A DNA stretch of 64,000 nucleotides from Brevibacillus brevis. Its GTDB lineage: Bacteria; Bacillota; Bacilli; Brevibacillales; Brevibacillaceae. Below, piece after piece: positions 7,411 to 14,325 of the stretch. The notes below the pieces were generated by a model. It was not told the DNA's origin, ran no database searches, and was given only the letters and a program-made list of their open reading frames with translations. Within the stretch, counting starts at the first letter, position 1; every line of letters starts with the position of its first letter. The DNA is taken from contig NZ_CP030117.1 in assembly GCF_001039275.2 (NCBI RefSeq), positions 4,877,501 to 4,941,500 of the forward strand. The letters are read 5' to 3'. Both the position numbers and the translations under genes were made by a program.

Positions 7411-8126
7411 TCCCGGTCTTGGAAATATTCGGTCCTACGATTCAAGGCGAAGGAATGGTTATCGGACAAAAAACGATGTTTGTTCGAACTGCTGGCTGTG
7501 ACTATCGTTGCAGTTGGTGTGACTCCGCTTTTACATGGGATGGATCTGCCCGTGATGAAATCCGGCAAATGTCGCCCGAGGCGATCTGGGAGGAGCTCAC
7601 TCGCTTAGGCGGGGACCGTTTTTCCCATGTCACAATCTCCGGGGGAAATCCTGCGCTTTTGGCTGGCATCGGTGACTTAATCGCCCTTTTAAAGGAACAT
7701 GGCATTCGCACAGCAGTCGAAACACAAGGCAGCAAGTGGCAAGCGTGGCTTCCACTCATTGACGACATTACAATTTCACCAAAGCCACCTAGTTCCGGGA
7801 TGGAAACAGATTTTCTAGCGCTTGATCGAATTGTGCACGAGCTGTTGGAACAAAAACATCCAGGACTTAGCCTGAAAGTGGTTGTTTTCGACGAAGCCGA
7901 CTTTGCCTATGCACAGACGATTCATCAGCGCTATCCAGATATTCCTTTCTACTTGCAGCCAGGAAACAGTGATCTGACGGACGCTGATACGTCTCGGCTT
8001 CGGGAAAAGCTTTTGGAGAGCTTTGAATGGCTGATCGATCAGGCGATGGCGACACCTGACATGAATGACGCGAAGGTTCTTCCCCAACTACATGCGCTTG
8101 TTTGGGGCAATAAACGAGGCGTTTAA
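7407..8126 (+). CDS. queE: 7-carboxy-7-deazaguanine synthase QueE
   Basis: A 239-residue radical-SAM enzyme that contracts carboxytetrahydropterin to 7-carboxy-7-deazaguanine. The cluster-binding motif C-x3-C-x2-C is Cys31, Cys35 and Cys38 (CDYRCSWC); family landmarks are LEIFGPTIQGEG at the start and TISGGNPAL near residue 75. The start at 7407 forms an ATGA overlap with the queD stop; an ATG at 7395 is also in frame but its Shine-Dalgarno spacing is too short. Third gene of the operon. Confidence 0.96.
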   Translation: MIPVLEIFGPTIQGEGMVIGQKTMFVRTAGCDYRCSWCDSAFTWDGSARDEIRQMSPEAIWEELTRLGGDRFSHVTISGGNPALLAGIGDLIALLKEHGIRTAVETQGSKWQAWLPLIDDITISPKPPSSGMETDFLALDRIVHELLEQKHPGLSLKVVVFDEADFAYAQTIHQRYPDIPFYLQPGNSDLTDADTSRLREKLLESFEWLIDQAMATPDMNDAKVLPQLHALVWGNKRGV

Positions 8127-8168
8127 ACGATATTTTACTCTCATGGAAGAAAAGAGGACTGTATTCAT

Positions 8169-8666
8169 ATGGCACATCAACAAGAACGCGATTTATCCTC
8201 CCTCACTCTTTTGGGGAATCAAGGCACAACGTACAACTACTCCTATGACCCTAGCGTACTGGAGTCTTTTGACAACAAGCATCCGTACCGCGATTATTTC
8301 GTAAAATTCAACTGCCCTGAATTCACCAGCCTGTGCCCGATTACCGGCCAACCAGACTTTGCGACGATCTATATCAGCTACATTCCTGACATCAAAATGG
8401 TAGAGAGCAAATCGCTCAAGCTGTACTTGTTCAGCTTCCGCAATCACGGCGATTTCCACGAGGATTGCGTGAACGTCATCATGAACGATTTAATCAAGCT
8501 GATGGACCCACGCTACATCGAGGTATGGGGCAAGTTCACTCCGCGCGGCGGCATCTCGATCGATCCGTATTGCAACTACGGGAAGCCGGGGACGAAATAC
8601 GAGGAGATGGCAAGCCATCGGATGATGAATCATGATATGTATCCGGAAAAAGTGGACAATCGGTAG
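8169..8666 (+). CDS. queF: NADPH-dependent preQ0 reductase QueF (type I)
   Basis: A 165-residue tunnelling-fold enzyme reducing the nitrile of preQ0 to the amine preQ1 with NADPH. The nucleophilic Cys56 and the nearby Asp63 lie in [12 protein letters not shown]; the substrate and cofactor motif [21 protein letters not shown] follows at residues 78-98. Its size matches the unimodular type found in Bacillus. It is 42 bp after queE and ends the operon before a terminator. The product preQ1 is the ligand of the upstream riboswitch, closing a feedback loop. Confidence 0.97.
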   Translation: MAHQQERDLSSLTLLGNQGTTYNYSYDPSVLESFDNKHPYRDYFVKFNCPEFTSLCPITGQPDFATIYISYIPDIKMVESKSLKLYLFSFRNHGDFHEDCVNVIMNDLIKLMDPRYIEVWGKFTPRGGISIDPYCNYGKPGTKYEEMASHRMMNHDMYPEKVDNR

Positions 8667-8689
8667 AGCGAGCAGGTTATGAGAAAAGG

Positions 8690-8720
8690 AAAACCCTTAT
8701 TATTTTTTAAGGGTTTTTCT
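8690..8720 (+). terminator. Terminator of the que operon
   Basis: AACCCTTA pairs with TAAGGGTT around an AT-rich loop, followed by TTTTCTTATTTTT. Confidence 0.8.
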
Positions 8721-8819
8721 TATTTTTCTTCGGCTTCAAAGTAATTACTTCATCTCAAGAATGGTCCCTCCGTGATATGTTTTACATATAATCCCATACA
8801 CTTTAGGAGGGATGCTCTT

Positions 8820-8987
8820 GTGGATATTTCCCTTTACCTATTTGTTTCCTTCGCTCTGGCTCAACTTGCGAATAGAATCTACACATACAGACTCACTCGG
8901 TACAACCTGGATAGCTTTGGAATATCCAGTATCGGTATGATCATGAGTTTTCTGTATGGTTATTTTCATAGCCGCAAATATACATAA
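8820..8987 (+). CDS. Small membrane protein (55 aa), function unknown
   Basis: A GTG start at 8820 follows a consensus AGGAGGG with an 8-nt spacer. The product has one hydrophobic helix (LYLFVSFALAQLA) and a second apolar segment with Gly/Ser/Met near the C terminus (ISSIGMIMSFLYGYF), ending in basic residues HSRKYT. It is not recognised. It stands alone between the que terminator and another terminator at 9075. Confidence 0.65.
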   Translation: MDISLYLFVSFALAQLANRIYTYRLTRYNLDSFGISSIGMIMSFLYGYFHSRKYT

Positions 8988-9074
8988 TCCATACAGGTAA
9001 ATGTCGGTCTGCCCCACGTTGTTGCGGAATCATGATTACGTGGATTTCCTCGGAGAATCGTTCGTTCTGGGCAC

Positions 9075-9108
9075 GAAAAACCCTTATTTACAATAAGGTT
9101 TTTTTTCC
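9075..9108 (+). terminator. Terminator
   Basis: AACCCTTATT and AATAAGGTT pair with one bulged C around TAC, followed by eight T residues. It ends the small gene at 8820-8987. Confidence 0.75.
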
Positions 9109-9191
9109 TTTTCCAATTGGAAATCAAGGTAGTGATCGTTGGTGTGATTCTACTCCTTCTGCTACGGTTTACTGCGGAAGGAGGTGATATT

Positions 9192-9395
9192 ATGACCAAG
9201 CATCTGTATTTTTACGCAAGTTTCGAAGATGCAGCGCGACTCAATCGGGAGTTGATTCAGCTAGGCTACAGGAATTACTATTTGGAGCCGCACGAACACC
9301 TGGTTGCTTTTGTTTTCGCGCCTGTGACCGAGGTGAGCCACGCCATCTTGAAACACTTGTTTGATGCAGATGATCTGTCACAACTAGAAAACTAA
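9192..9395 (+). CDS. Small cytoplasmic protein (67 aa), function unknown
   Basis: The ATG at 9192 has a near-perfect AAGGAGGTGAT site. The product begins MTKHLYFYASFEDAARLNRELIQLGYRNYYLEPHEHLVAFVF, suggesting a small ferredoxin-like or ACT-like alpha/beta fold with alternating strand and helix, but no family is recognised. A further in-frame start upstream (9117) would add a hydrophobic stretch but has no ribosome binding site. Confidence 0.65.
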   Translation: MTKHLYFYASFEDAARLNRELIQLGYRNYYLEPHEHLVAFVFAPVTEVSHAILKHLFDADDLSQLEN

Positions 9396-9556
9396 CTCTG
9401 CAGGGCTGGTGCTCCTCGAAAGGGGCATCAGTTCCTATTCCATGTATTCCTTTAAAATGGGCCTTTATTATGTATATTTCTCACCTGAAAATATTGCTAA
9501 TTTTTGGATGCAAAGGTAATGTATTATTAAATACCAATAAATTGGAGGTGGTAATA

Positions 9557-10000
9557 TTGAAAAAATTTATTCAAACCACACTTCTCGCATTATCTGCCAT
9601 GCTTGTTATTCCGACAAGCACAATAGCTAGCAGTCCCCAACCACAGTCTACAGAAGCGGTTGCTCCTGTTTCGAAAACCACAGAAGTTTTGCGTTACACT
9701 AAATTAGGGAGTAGAAGCTCTGTTGACTCTAAATTGTTCGATATTCAGTCACCTGGAAAGATTACTGTTCATGTAACGCAGAAAAGCAGGCTTTCCTCCA
9801 TTAAACCCAACTTGACCTATCGAATCTTGAGTTTTGGTCCAGATGGATCTAGTGGAACATTGGGTACTGGACGCTTTGAGGGTAGCGGATCCTTTACTTT
9901 TACAAGCTCCGAAGAATTACCCGCAGGAAAATACTATATATTGGTAAGGAACACTGGAATCGGGAGAGCAGTTGGAACCGTATCGGTGACAATTCCTTAA
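9557..10000 (+). CDS. Secreted all-beta protein, function unknown
   Basis: A TTG start preceded by GGAGG (8-9 nt) gives a 147-residue protein with a clear signal peptide (MKKFIQTTLLALSAMLVIPTSTIAS, likely cleaved after Ala23/Ser25). The mature part is rich in Ser, Thr and Gly with beta-strand patterns (ITVHVTQKS, LTYRILSFGPDG, GSFTFTSS, GKYYILVRNTG) reminiscent of pre-peptidase C-terminal or other extracellular beta-sandwich domains. No catalytic motif is seen. A terminator follows directly. Confidence 0.75.
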   Translation: MKKFIQTTLLALSAMLVIPTSTIASSPQPQSTEAVAPVSKTTEVLRYTKLGSRSSVDSKLFDIQSPGKITVHVTQKSRLSSIKPNLTYRILSFGPDGSSGTLGTGRFEGSGSFTFTSSEELPAGKYYILVRNTGIGRAVGTVSVTIP

Positions 10001-10017
10001 ATGTTTGGATTATTCAT

Positions 10018-10048
10018 GGAGGCTTTCGCATATGAAAGCCTCTTTTTT
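10018..10048 (+). terminator. Terminator
   Basis: GAGGCTTTC and GAAAGCCTC form a 9-bp stem with a 6-nt loop, followed by TTTTTT. Confidence 0.9.
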
Positions 10049-10173
10049 CTACGCAGCTAGTTGCTGACGAATACTTACTCTAGACACTTAACGATTGTGT
10101 TCATCTCTCGTTCATATTCAACGATTACACTTACAAGCGTAGTCAAAAGAAATGATACAGGAGATGATCTAAC

Positions 10174-10539
10174 ATGTTAACAGCAGCTGTCATTTTTATA
10201 AATCTCGCTCTACTTGCCTATACGATTGGCGTATGGAGCGAAAGACGTTCTGGAGAACTAAAGCTGACCCATCTTATCTTTTTTGGTTTCGGTTTAGTAT
10301 TCGATACCATTGGAACTACCTTTATGAAATTGCTCGCTGAGAGCTCCAGCTTAAATTTGCATGGCATTACTGGGTTGATCGCTCTGATCTTGATGTTTTT
10401 CCATACAGTGTGGGCGTGTGTCGTACTGTGGAAAAAGAAAGAAAATCAGATCAAGCAATTCCATAAATTTAGCCTGATCGTATGGATTTTATGGCTTGTG
10501 CCTTATTCCATTGGTGTGGCTCTAAGCTTTATGAAATAG
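10174..10539 (+). CDS. Four-TM membrane protein, TIGR03987/HsmA-like
   Basis: A 121-residue protein with four predicted membrane helices (near residues 3-20, 32-52, 65-85 and 98-118). The pattern FGFGLVFDTIGTTFM, GITGLIALILMFFHTVWACVVLWKKKE and FHKFSLIVWILWLVPYSIG fits a small family of four-helix proteins recalled as TIGR03987/HsmA. His and Trp residues in the helices could bind heme, but that is speculation. AGGAG lies about 10 nt before the ATG. It is a single-gene unit. Confidence 0.7.
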   Translation: MLTAAVIFINLALLAYTIGVWSERRSGELKLTHLIFFGFGLVFDTIGTTFMKLLAESSSLNLHGITGLIALILMFFHTVWACVVLWKKKENQIKQFHKFSLIVWILWLVPYSIGVALSFMK

Positions 10540-10593
10540 GAATACTCTCTATTACGCACCGCGCGCGGACAATCTACCCTTACCTCAACCCTC

Positions 10594-10620
10594 TCAACTG
10601 ATGAGAGGGTCATTTGCTTT
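10594..10620 (+). terminator. Weak terminator
   Basis: CCCTCTC and GAGAGGG pair around a 7-nt loop; the following T-rich tract CATTTGCTTTT is imperfect. Confidence 0.5.
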
Positions 10621-10637
10621 TCTCACGCCTGTTCAAC

Positions 10638-10670
10638 ATATTGTCAACTTTGCGTGCCATTCGACAATAT
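10638..10670. promoter_or_regulatory. Inverted repeat upstream of the tandem-repeat protein gene
   Basis: ATATTGTC (10638-10645) and GACAATAT (10663-10670) are perfect inverted repeats with a 17-bp spacer, roughly 130 bp before the start codon. It could be an operator; no family is assigned. Confidence 0.35.
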
Positions 10671-10802
10671 CTCCTAAAGTAATCAGAACGATAATCGTAT
10701 AAAATGTAATAAATTGGTATTTTTAGAAATATACAACTTTTTAACTGCGACTCGATGATCGTTTTCTAAACAACATTCACCATTTCAGAAAGGTTGATGC
10801 TC

Positions 10803-11480
10803 ATGTTTAAAAAAGCACTTATTATCCTGTCATTAAGTTCAGTCGTCGTAGTACCCTCTCTAGCCACACAAGTCCAAGGGGCAGCGCTCCCTACACAGGA
10901 AAAAGCAACCACCTACGCTTCCAATAAAAACATCAGAAACGCCACGTATGGTGAAGAAATCTGGGTGTCGCTTACCTCACCTATTCCAGCCGGATGGGTT
11001 ATCGTTAGAACTGTAGGAACGCAAAACCTGATCAGGAATGTGAACGGTGCTTCTTATAGCACGGAGGTAGAGGTGCTGCTCGCTTCGCCTATCCCAATCG
11101 GATGGGTCATGGTTCGAGCCTTTAGAGGATCGAATGTAATCAAAAATATGAACGGTGCTTCTTATGGTACGGAGATAGAGGTGATGCTCGCCTCCCCTAT
11201 TCCTGAAGGATGGGTCATGGTGCGAGCCTTTGGAGGATCGAATGTAATCAGGAATGTGAACGGTGCTTCGTACGGCACGGAGGTAGAAGTGATGCTCGCT
11301 TCGCCTATCCCAAAAGGATGGATCATGGTTCGAACCTATGGAGGATCGAATGTGATCAGAAATGTCAATGGGGCTCCTTACGGAACACAGATTGAGATAC
11401 TGCAAGCCTCGCCTGTTCCTGAAGGATGGATCATTATCAGTTCAGGTGGAAATTCGAAAGTGATCAGGAAAGTTGGCTAA
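10803..11480 (+). CDS. Secreted tandem-repeat protein (five 36-aa repeats)
   Basis: A 225-residue protein with a signal peptide (MFKKALIILSLSSVVVVPSLATQVQGA) followed by five repeats of about 36 residues. The unit is N-V-I-R-N-V-N-G-A-S-Y-G-T-E-[VI]-E-V-x-L-A-S-P-I-P-x-G-W-[VI]-x-V-R. Each copy has an invariant SP-P-GW core (SPIP or SPVP) suited to a beta-hairpin or beta-solenoid rung. The ATG at 10803 is preferred because AAGG is 9 nt upstream. No enzyme motif is present; a surface, matrix or adhesion role is possible but unproven. Neighbours give no functional clue. Confidence 0.8.
   Translation: MFKKALIILSLSSVVVVPSLATQVQGAALPTQEKATTYASNKNIRNATYGEEIWVSLTSPIPAGWVIVRTVGTQNLIRNVNGASYSTEVEVLLASPIPIGWVMVRAFRGSNVIKNMNGASYGTEIEVMLASPIPEGWVMVRAFGGSNVIRNVNGASYGTEVEVMLASPIPKGWIMVRTYGGSNVIRNVNGAPYGTQIEILQASPVPEGWIIISSGGNSKVIRKVG
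10926..11466 (+). repeat. 108-bp tandem repeats within the coding sequence
   Basis: Five in-frame copies of about 108 bp encode the 36-residue units. Copies three and four are closest at DNA level (AACGGTGCTTC-TACGGCACGGAGGT-type segments recur), pointing to recent duplication or gene conversion in the middle and divergence at both ends. Confidence 0.8.
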
Positions 11481-11509
11481 AGCAAAGCCCACATAGCATG
11501 CATCTAGTC

Positions 11510-11558
11510 CGCAAGCTGACGTCGAAACGCAATCAGCATCAGCTTGCGGGCTTTTCTT
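11510..11558 (+). terminator. Terminator
   Basis: CCGCAAGCTGA pairs with TCAGCTTGCGG across a 19-nt loop, followed by GCTTTTCTTT. Confidence 0.75.
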
Positions 11559-11619
11559 TAATAGGTTTCCAACAATGGTGGAATATATAAGGGAAGCAAA
11601 CGTCCTAAGGAGGCCAATA

Positions 11620-11976
11620 ATGAGCACGTTTTACCAGAAATATGGTGGCGAAGATACGGTCGCAAAAGTAGTGGACTACTTTTATGATTTAGTTTTAGCT
11701 GATGACAACGTGAACCACTTTTTCAATAACACCGATATGGAAAAACAGCGTAAACACCAAACAAAGTTCATCAGCTATGCCCTTGGTGGTCCGAATCAAT
11801 ATTCTGGCCAGTCCATGGCAAAAGCTCACGAAGGAATGAATCTGCAACCCATTCATTTTGATGCTATCGTTAAGCATCTGCGTGATGCCTTGACTCACTT
11901 TGGTGTCAGCGAAGAAGATATTGCCGATGCTCTCGGCAAAGTTGGATCACTACGGGATGATATTTTGTATAAATAA
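11620..11976 (+). CDS. Group I truncated hemoglobin
   Basis: A 118-residue 2-over-2 globin. The start MSTFYQKYGGEDTVAKVVDYFYDLVLADDNVNHFF is the A/B/E-helix signature including the glycine motif and B10 Tyr; KHQTKFISYALGGP precedes AHEGMNL, whose His is the likely proximal heme ligand. Such proteins bind oxygen or NO and are linked to NO detoxification or redox sensing. AAGGAGG precedes the ATG; an upstream in-frame codon lacks a site. The gene stands alone. Confidence 0.93.
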   Translation: MSTFYQKYGGEDTVAKVVDYFYDLVLADDNVNHFFNNTDMEKQRKHQTKFISYALGGPNQYSGQSMAKAHEGMNLQPIHFDAIVKHLRDALTHFGVSEEDIADALGKVGSLRDDILYK

Positions 11977-12155
11977 CCGAGCATCAAAACGCCTGATGCA
12001 ATGGTTCAGGGAACCACTCGACCAAGTGAATTATGCTCCTCTCAGTGGCCCTTCGTTTTCGATTGGCCATTTTTAGTTTGTTCATACACATTTTGTAAAA
12101 CTCTTAGCAACTCTATTCACTTTATTACGTATATGATAGGAGCAACATATCAACA

Positions 12156-12353
12156 ATGGAGGCAGATTCTCAAATGGAAGATCAATATTATGTTGGTTGG
12201 GGTACATTGGCCCTCATCAACGCTGGACTAGCTCAAGGAAAAAATCGTAGCGGTCTTAATTGGTTTTTTCTCTCTTTAATCCTCGGTCCTATCGCAACGC
12301 TAATCATAGTAGTCTGGGAAAAACTGCCGGAGCAGAAAGACTTGTCACAGTGA
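12156..12353 (+). CDS. Small single-TM protein, function unknown
   Basis: Encodes 65 residues (or 59 if the in-frame ATG at 12174, with GGAGG 11 nt upstream, is used). A glycine-rich start DQYYVGWGTLALINAGLAQGKNRSGLNWF leads into one membrane helix LSLILGPIATLIIVVWEKLP. The NRSG-W-FLSL-LGP-ATL pattern is common in small uncharacterised membrane proteins. It is followed 22 bp later by a GNAT gene and may be cotranscribed. Confidence 0.6.
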   Translation: MEADSQMEDQYYVGWGTLALINAGLAQGKNRSGLNWFFLSLILGPIATLIIVVWEKLPEQKDLSQ

Positions 12354-12375
12354 GTATATTGATAAGGAGACACGC

Positions 12376-12849
12376 ATGATGAAAATCCGAAATGTAGAAG
12401 AGCAAGACTACCTCAAAGTTATTACGGTTCTCAACGATTGGTGGGGTGGGCGACAAATGTCTGATATGTTACCCAAGCTGTTTTTTATCCATTTCCAGCC
12501 AACGAGCTTTATTGTTGAAGAGGATGGAGAAGTTATCGCTTTCCTCATCGGCTTCTTGTCCCAGACGTTCCCCGGAGAAGCTTACATTCACTTCGTTGGG
12601 GTACATCCAGACAAGCGAAAAGATGGATGGGGCCGCGAATTATACCATCATTTCTTTCAAACCGTAAAACAAAAAGGATGCGATACGATTCGATGCATTA
12701 CCTCCCCTGTTAATAAAGGCTCAATCTCCTTCCACACGAAGCTAGGTTTTGCCGTTGAAAAAGGAGATCAAATGGTGGATGGAATCGATGTGACTTCTAA
12801 TTATGATGGAAAAGGGAACGACCGGGTTACTTTTATAAAAAAGATCTAA
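12376..12849 (+). CDS. GNAT-family N-acetyltransferase
   Basis: A 157-residue acetyl-CoA-dependent acetyltransferase. The fold is visible as RNVEEQDYLKVITVLNDWWGGR at the N terminus, the beta4 strand AYIHFVGVHPDKRKDGWGRELYHHFF carrying the acetyl-CoA loop (DKRKDGWG, a variant of Q/RxxGxG/A), and the C-terminal GSISFHTKLGF motif. AAGGAG precedes the ATG. The substrate is unknown. Confidence 0.9.
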   Translation: MMKIRNVEEQDYLKVITVLNDWWGGRQMSDMLPKLFFIHFQPTSFIVEEDGEVIAFLIGFLSQTFPGEAYIHFVGVHPDKRKDGWGRELYHHFFQTVKQKGCDTIRCITSPVNKGSISFHTKLGFAVEKGDQMVDGIDVTSNYDGKGNDRVTFIKKI

Positions 12850-12904
12850 TCTTATGACCACTCGTCATTATCGTTTACACTATCCAAAAAAGTAGGTCGT
12901 TCAC

Positions 12905-13192
12905 ATGCTGAAAGCACTTGGTTTTGGCGCTATTTTGCAGATTCTCTGTATGATCATAGCGATGACGACAGGGAACATCGATCAGGCTGGCAATTATGCT
13001 GAGTATCTTGCGTTTGGTCTCCTTACACTAGCTGGATTAATGGTCTATAACGCCCTTAGCACTCCCTCAGCTTATTACCAAGAACATGAAGTGCAAGATT
13101 ATAAAAGCAGATGGAAATGGACCTTAATTTCGTTTGCTTCACAAGCTTCTCTTCTCATTTCCGTAACCAAGAAGCACCATTTCACGTACTAA
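12905..13192 (+). CDS. Small membrane protein, function unknown
   Basis: A 95-residue protein with two to three predicted helices (ALGFGAILQILCMIIAM, YLAFGLLTLAGLMVYNAL, WTLISFASQASLLISV). No domain is recognised with confidence, and the ribosome binding site is weak, so the start is uncertain. It lies between a GNAT gene and a signal peptidase gene on the same strand. Confidence 0.55.
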   Translation: MLKALGFGAILQILCMIIAMTTGNIDQAGNYAEYLAFGLLTLAGLMVYNALSTPSAYYQEHEVQDYKSRWKWTLISFASQASLLISVTKKHHFTY

Positions 13193-13240
13193 TCAATAGC
13201 CACACCAAGTAATTTTTCACGTGGAAGGATGCGGTCTGAA

Positions 13241-13792
13241 TTGAAAAGTGTAAAAGAAATATGGGGCTGGACCAAAACGTTGGGCATCTCCCTTTCACTT
13301 GCGTTGCTGGTTAACATATTTGTTCTCCAACCTTTTAAAGTAAATGGACAATCGATGGAGCCCACATTGCAAAACGCCGAACGCATCTATGTGTCGAAAT
13401 TGTCCCACACATTCTCTTATCTCCCTGAGTACAACGATATTGTCGTGATCGACAGCCGTGTAGACCGGGATCGTACGTTAAAAGATGACATCCTTGAAAA
13501 TCCTCTGCTCATGCTCGCCATGGGGAATAGCGATGCCAAAACATTCTGGGTAAAACGAGTCATTGGCAAACCTGGCGATACTTTGGAGTTTAAGAACGAG
13601 AACCTGTATCGGAATGGGCAGCCGTTAAACGAGCCGTACATAAAAGAAAAGATGGTCGACGTACCTGATTCCAAAATCGTCATACCGGAAAACCATGTGT
13701 TTGTGATGGGAGATAATCGTAACAATAGCGATGATAGTAGAGTCATTGGCGTGATTCCACTCGATCATATCATGGGGAAAAAACTGTTTTAA
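13241..13792 (+). CDS. Type I signal peptidase
   Basis: A 183-residue membrane-anchored protease with one N-terminal helix (GISLSLALLVNIFVLQPF) and the S26 catalytic dyad Ser38 (VNGQSMEPTL) and Lys105 (FWVKRVIGKPGD), then the conserved VFVMGDNRNNSDDSR box. It cleaves signal peptides of secreted proteins at the outer face of the membrane. The TTG start at 13241 has AAGGA about 11 nt upstream; an ATG at 13229 is in frame but abuts that site. It matches the short Sip-type enzymes of Bacillus. Probably one of several paralogues. Confidence 0.93.
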   Translation: MKSVKEIWGWTKTLGISLSLALLVNIFVLQPFKVNGQSMEPTLQNAERIYVSKLSHTFSYLPEYNDIVVIDSRVDRDRTLKDDILENPLLMLAMGNSDAKTFWVKRVIGKPGDTLEFKNENLYRNGQPLNEPYIKEKMVDVPDSKIVIPENHVFVMGDNRNNSDDSRVIGVIPLDHIMGKKLF

Positions 13793-13797
13793 TCAGA

Positions 13798-13833
13798 CGA
13801 GAGCCTTCTCCAATGAGGAAGGCTCTTTTGCTT
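13798..13833 (+). terminator. Terminator of the signal peptidase gene
   Basis: GAGCCTTC and GAAGGCTC form the stem, followed by TTTTGCTTTT. Confidence 0.8.
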
Positions 13834-13942
13834 TTCGTGTTCTGCATTTGCAAGTTATGAAACGGCATAGACGAATGTCCGTTTCGAAACGCCTGACGAA
13901 CGCATTTATTAGTGATAAATGATTGTAAAGGGGCGTTTCTTA

Positions 13943-14281
13943 ATGAGCTCTCAGCACTCTCATTCATTACGCTTTATACGATTTGCTGATCGACCTGGGC
14001 ATTTTCATGGGTATGATACACTAACAAGCATTTCGGATCGTCATCGTCATCGAATACGTGGCAGAACGTCGCCCCCAGAAGGAATGAGAGATCGGCACGT
14101 CCATTACTACGAAGGCACGACCACGTTTGATGATGGACATGTGCATCACTACAGGGGATGGACGAGTCCGCCTATTCCGTTGCCAGACGGAAGTCATTAC
14201 CACGAGTTTTCAGGGCAAACCACTTATGATGACGGGCACACTCATTACTACCGGGGTGTAACCAGCGCGGCCTTATCTTAA
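13943..14281 (+). CDS. His-rich repeat protein, YmaF-like
   Basis: A 112-residue protein made of four units of about 25 residues with the pattern DGH-x-H-x-Y-x-G-x-T, for example FDDGHVHHYRGWTSPP and YDDGHTHYYRGVTS. This resembles the YmaF family of Bacillus. Roughly one residue in seven is His, arranged as HxH pairs that could bind divalent metals (inference). No signal peptide or membrane segment is present. AAAGGGG lies 11 nt before the ATG. Function is unknown. Confidence 0.75.
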   Translation: MSSQHSHSLRFIRFADRPGHFHGYDTLTSISDRHRHRIRGRTSPPEGMRDRHVHYYEGTTTFDDGHVHHYRGWTSPPIPLPDGSHYHEFSGQTTYDDGHTHYYRGVTSAALS

Positions 14282-14284
14282 GCG

Positions 14285-14312
14285 AAAAAGGCTGTCCCTC
14301 TTTGGAACAGCC
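14285..14312 (-). terminator. Terminator of the cyd operon
   Basis: On the minus strand GGCTGTTCC and GGGACAGCC form the stem, followed by TTTTTCG. It may also weakly end the convergent YmaF-like gene. Confidence 0.75.
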
Positions 14313-14325
14313 TCTCTTCCTCTTC

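Noticed and set aside
10926-11466. Regular direct repeats considered as a CRISPR array
   Set aside because: Repeats are 108 bp, in frame, without unique spacers, and encode a protein repeat.
12001-12231. 76-codon frame after the truncated hemoglobin
   Set aside because: Lacks a start signal and overlaps the supported small membrane-protein gene in another frame.
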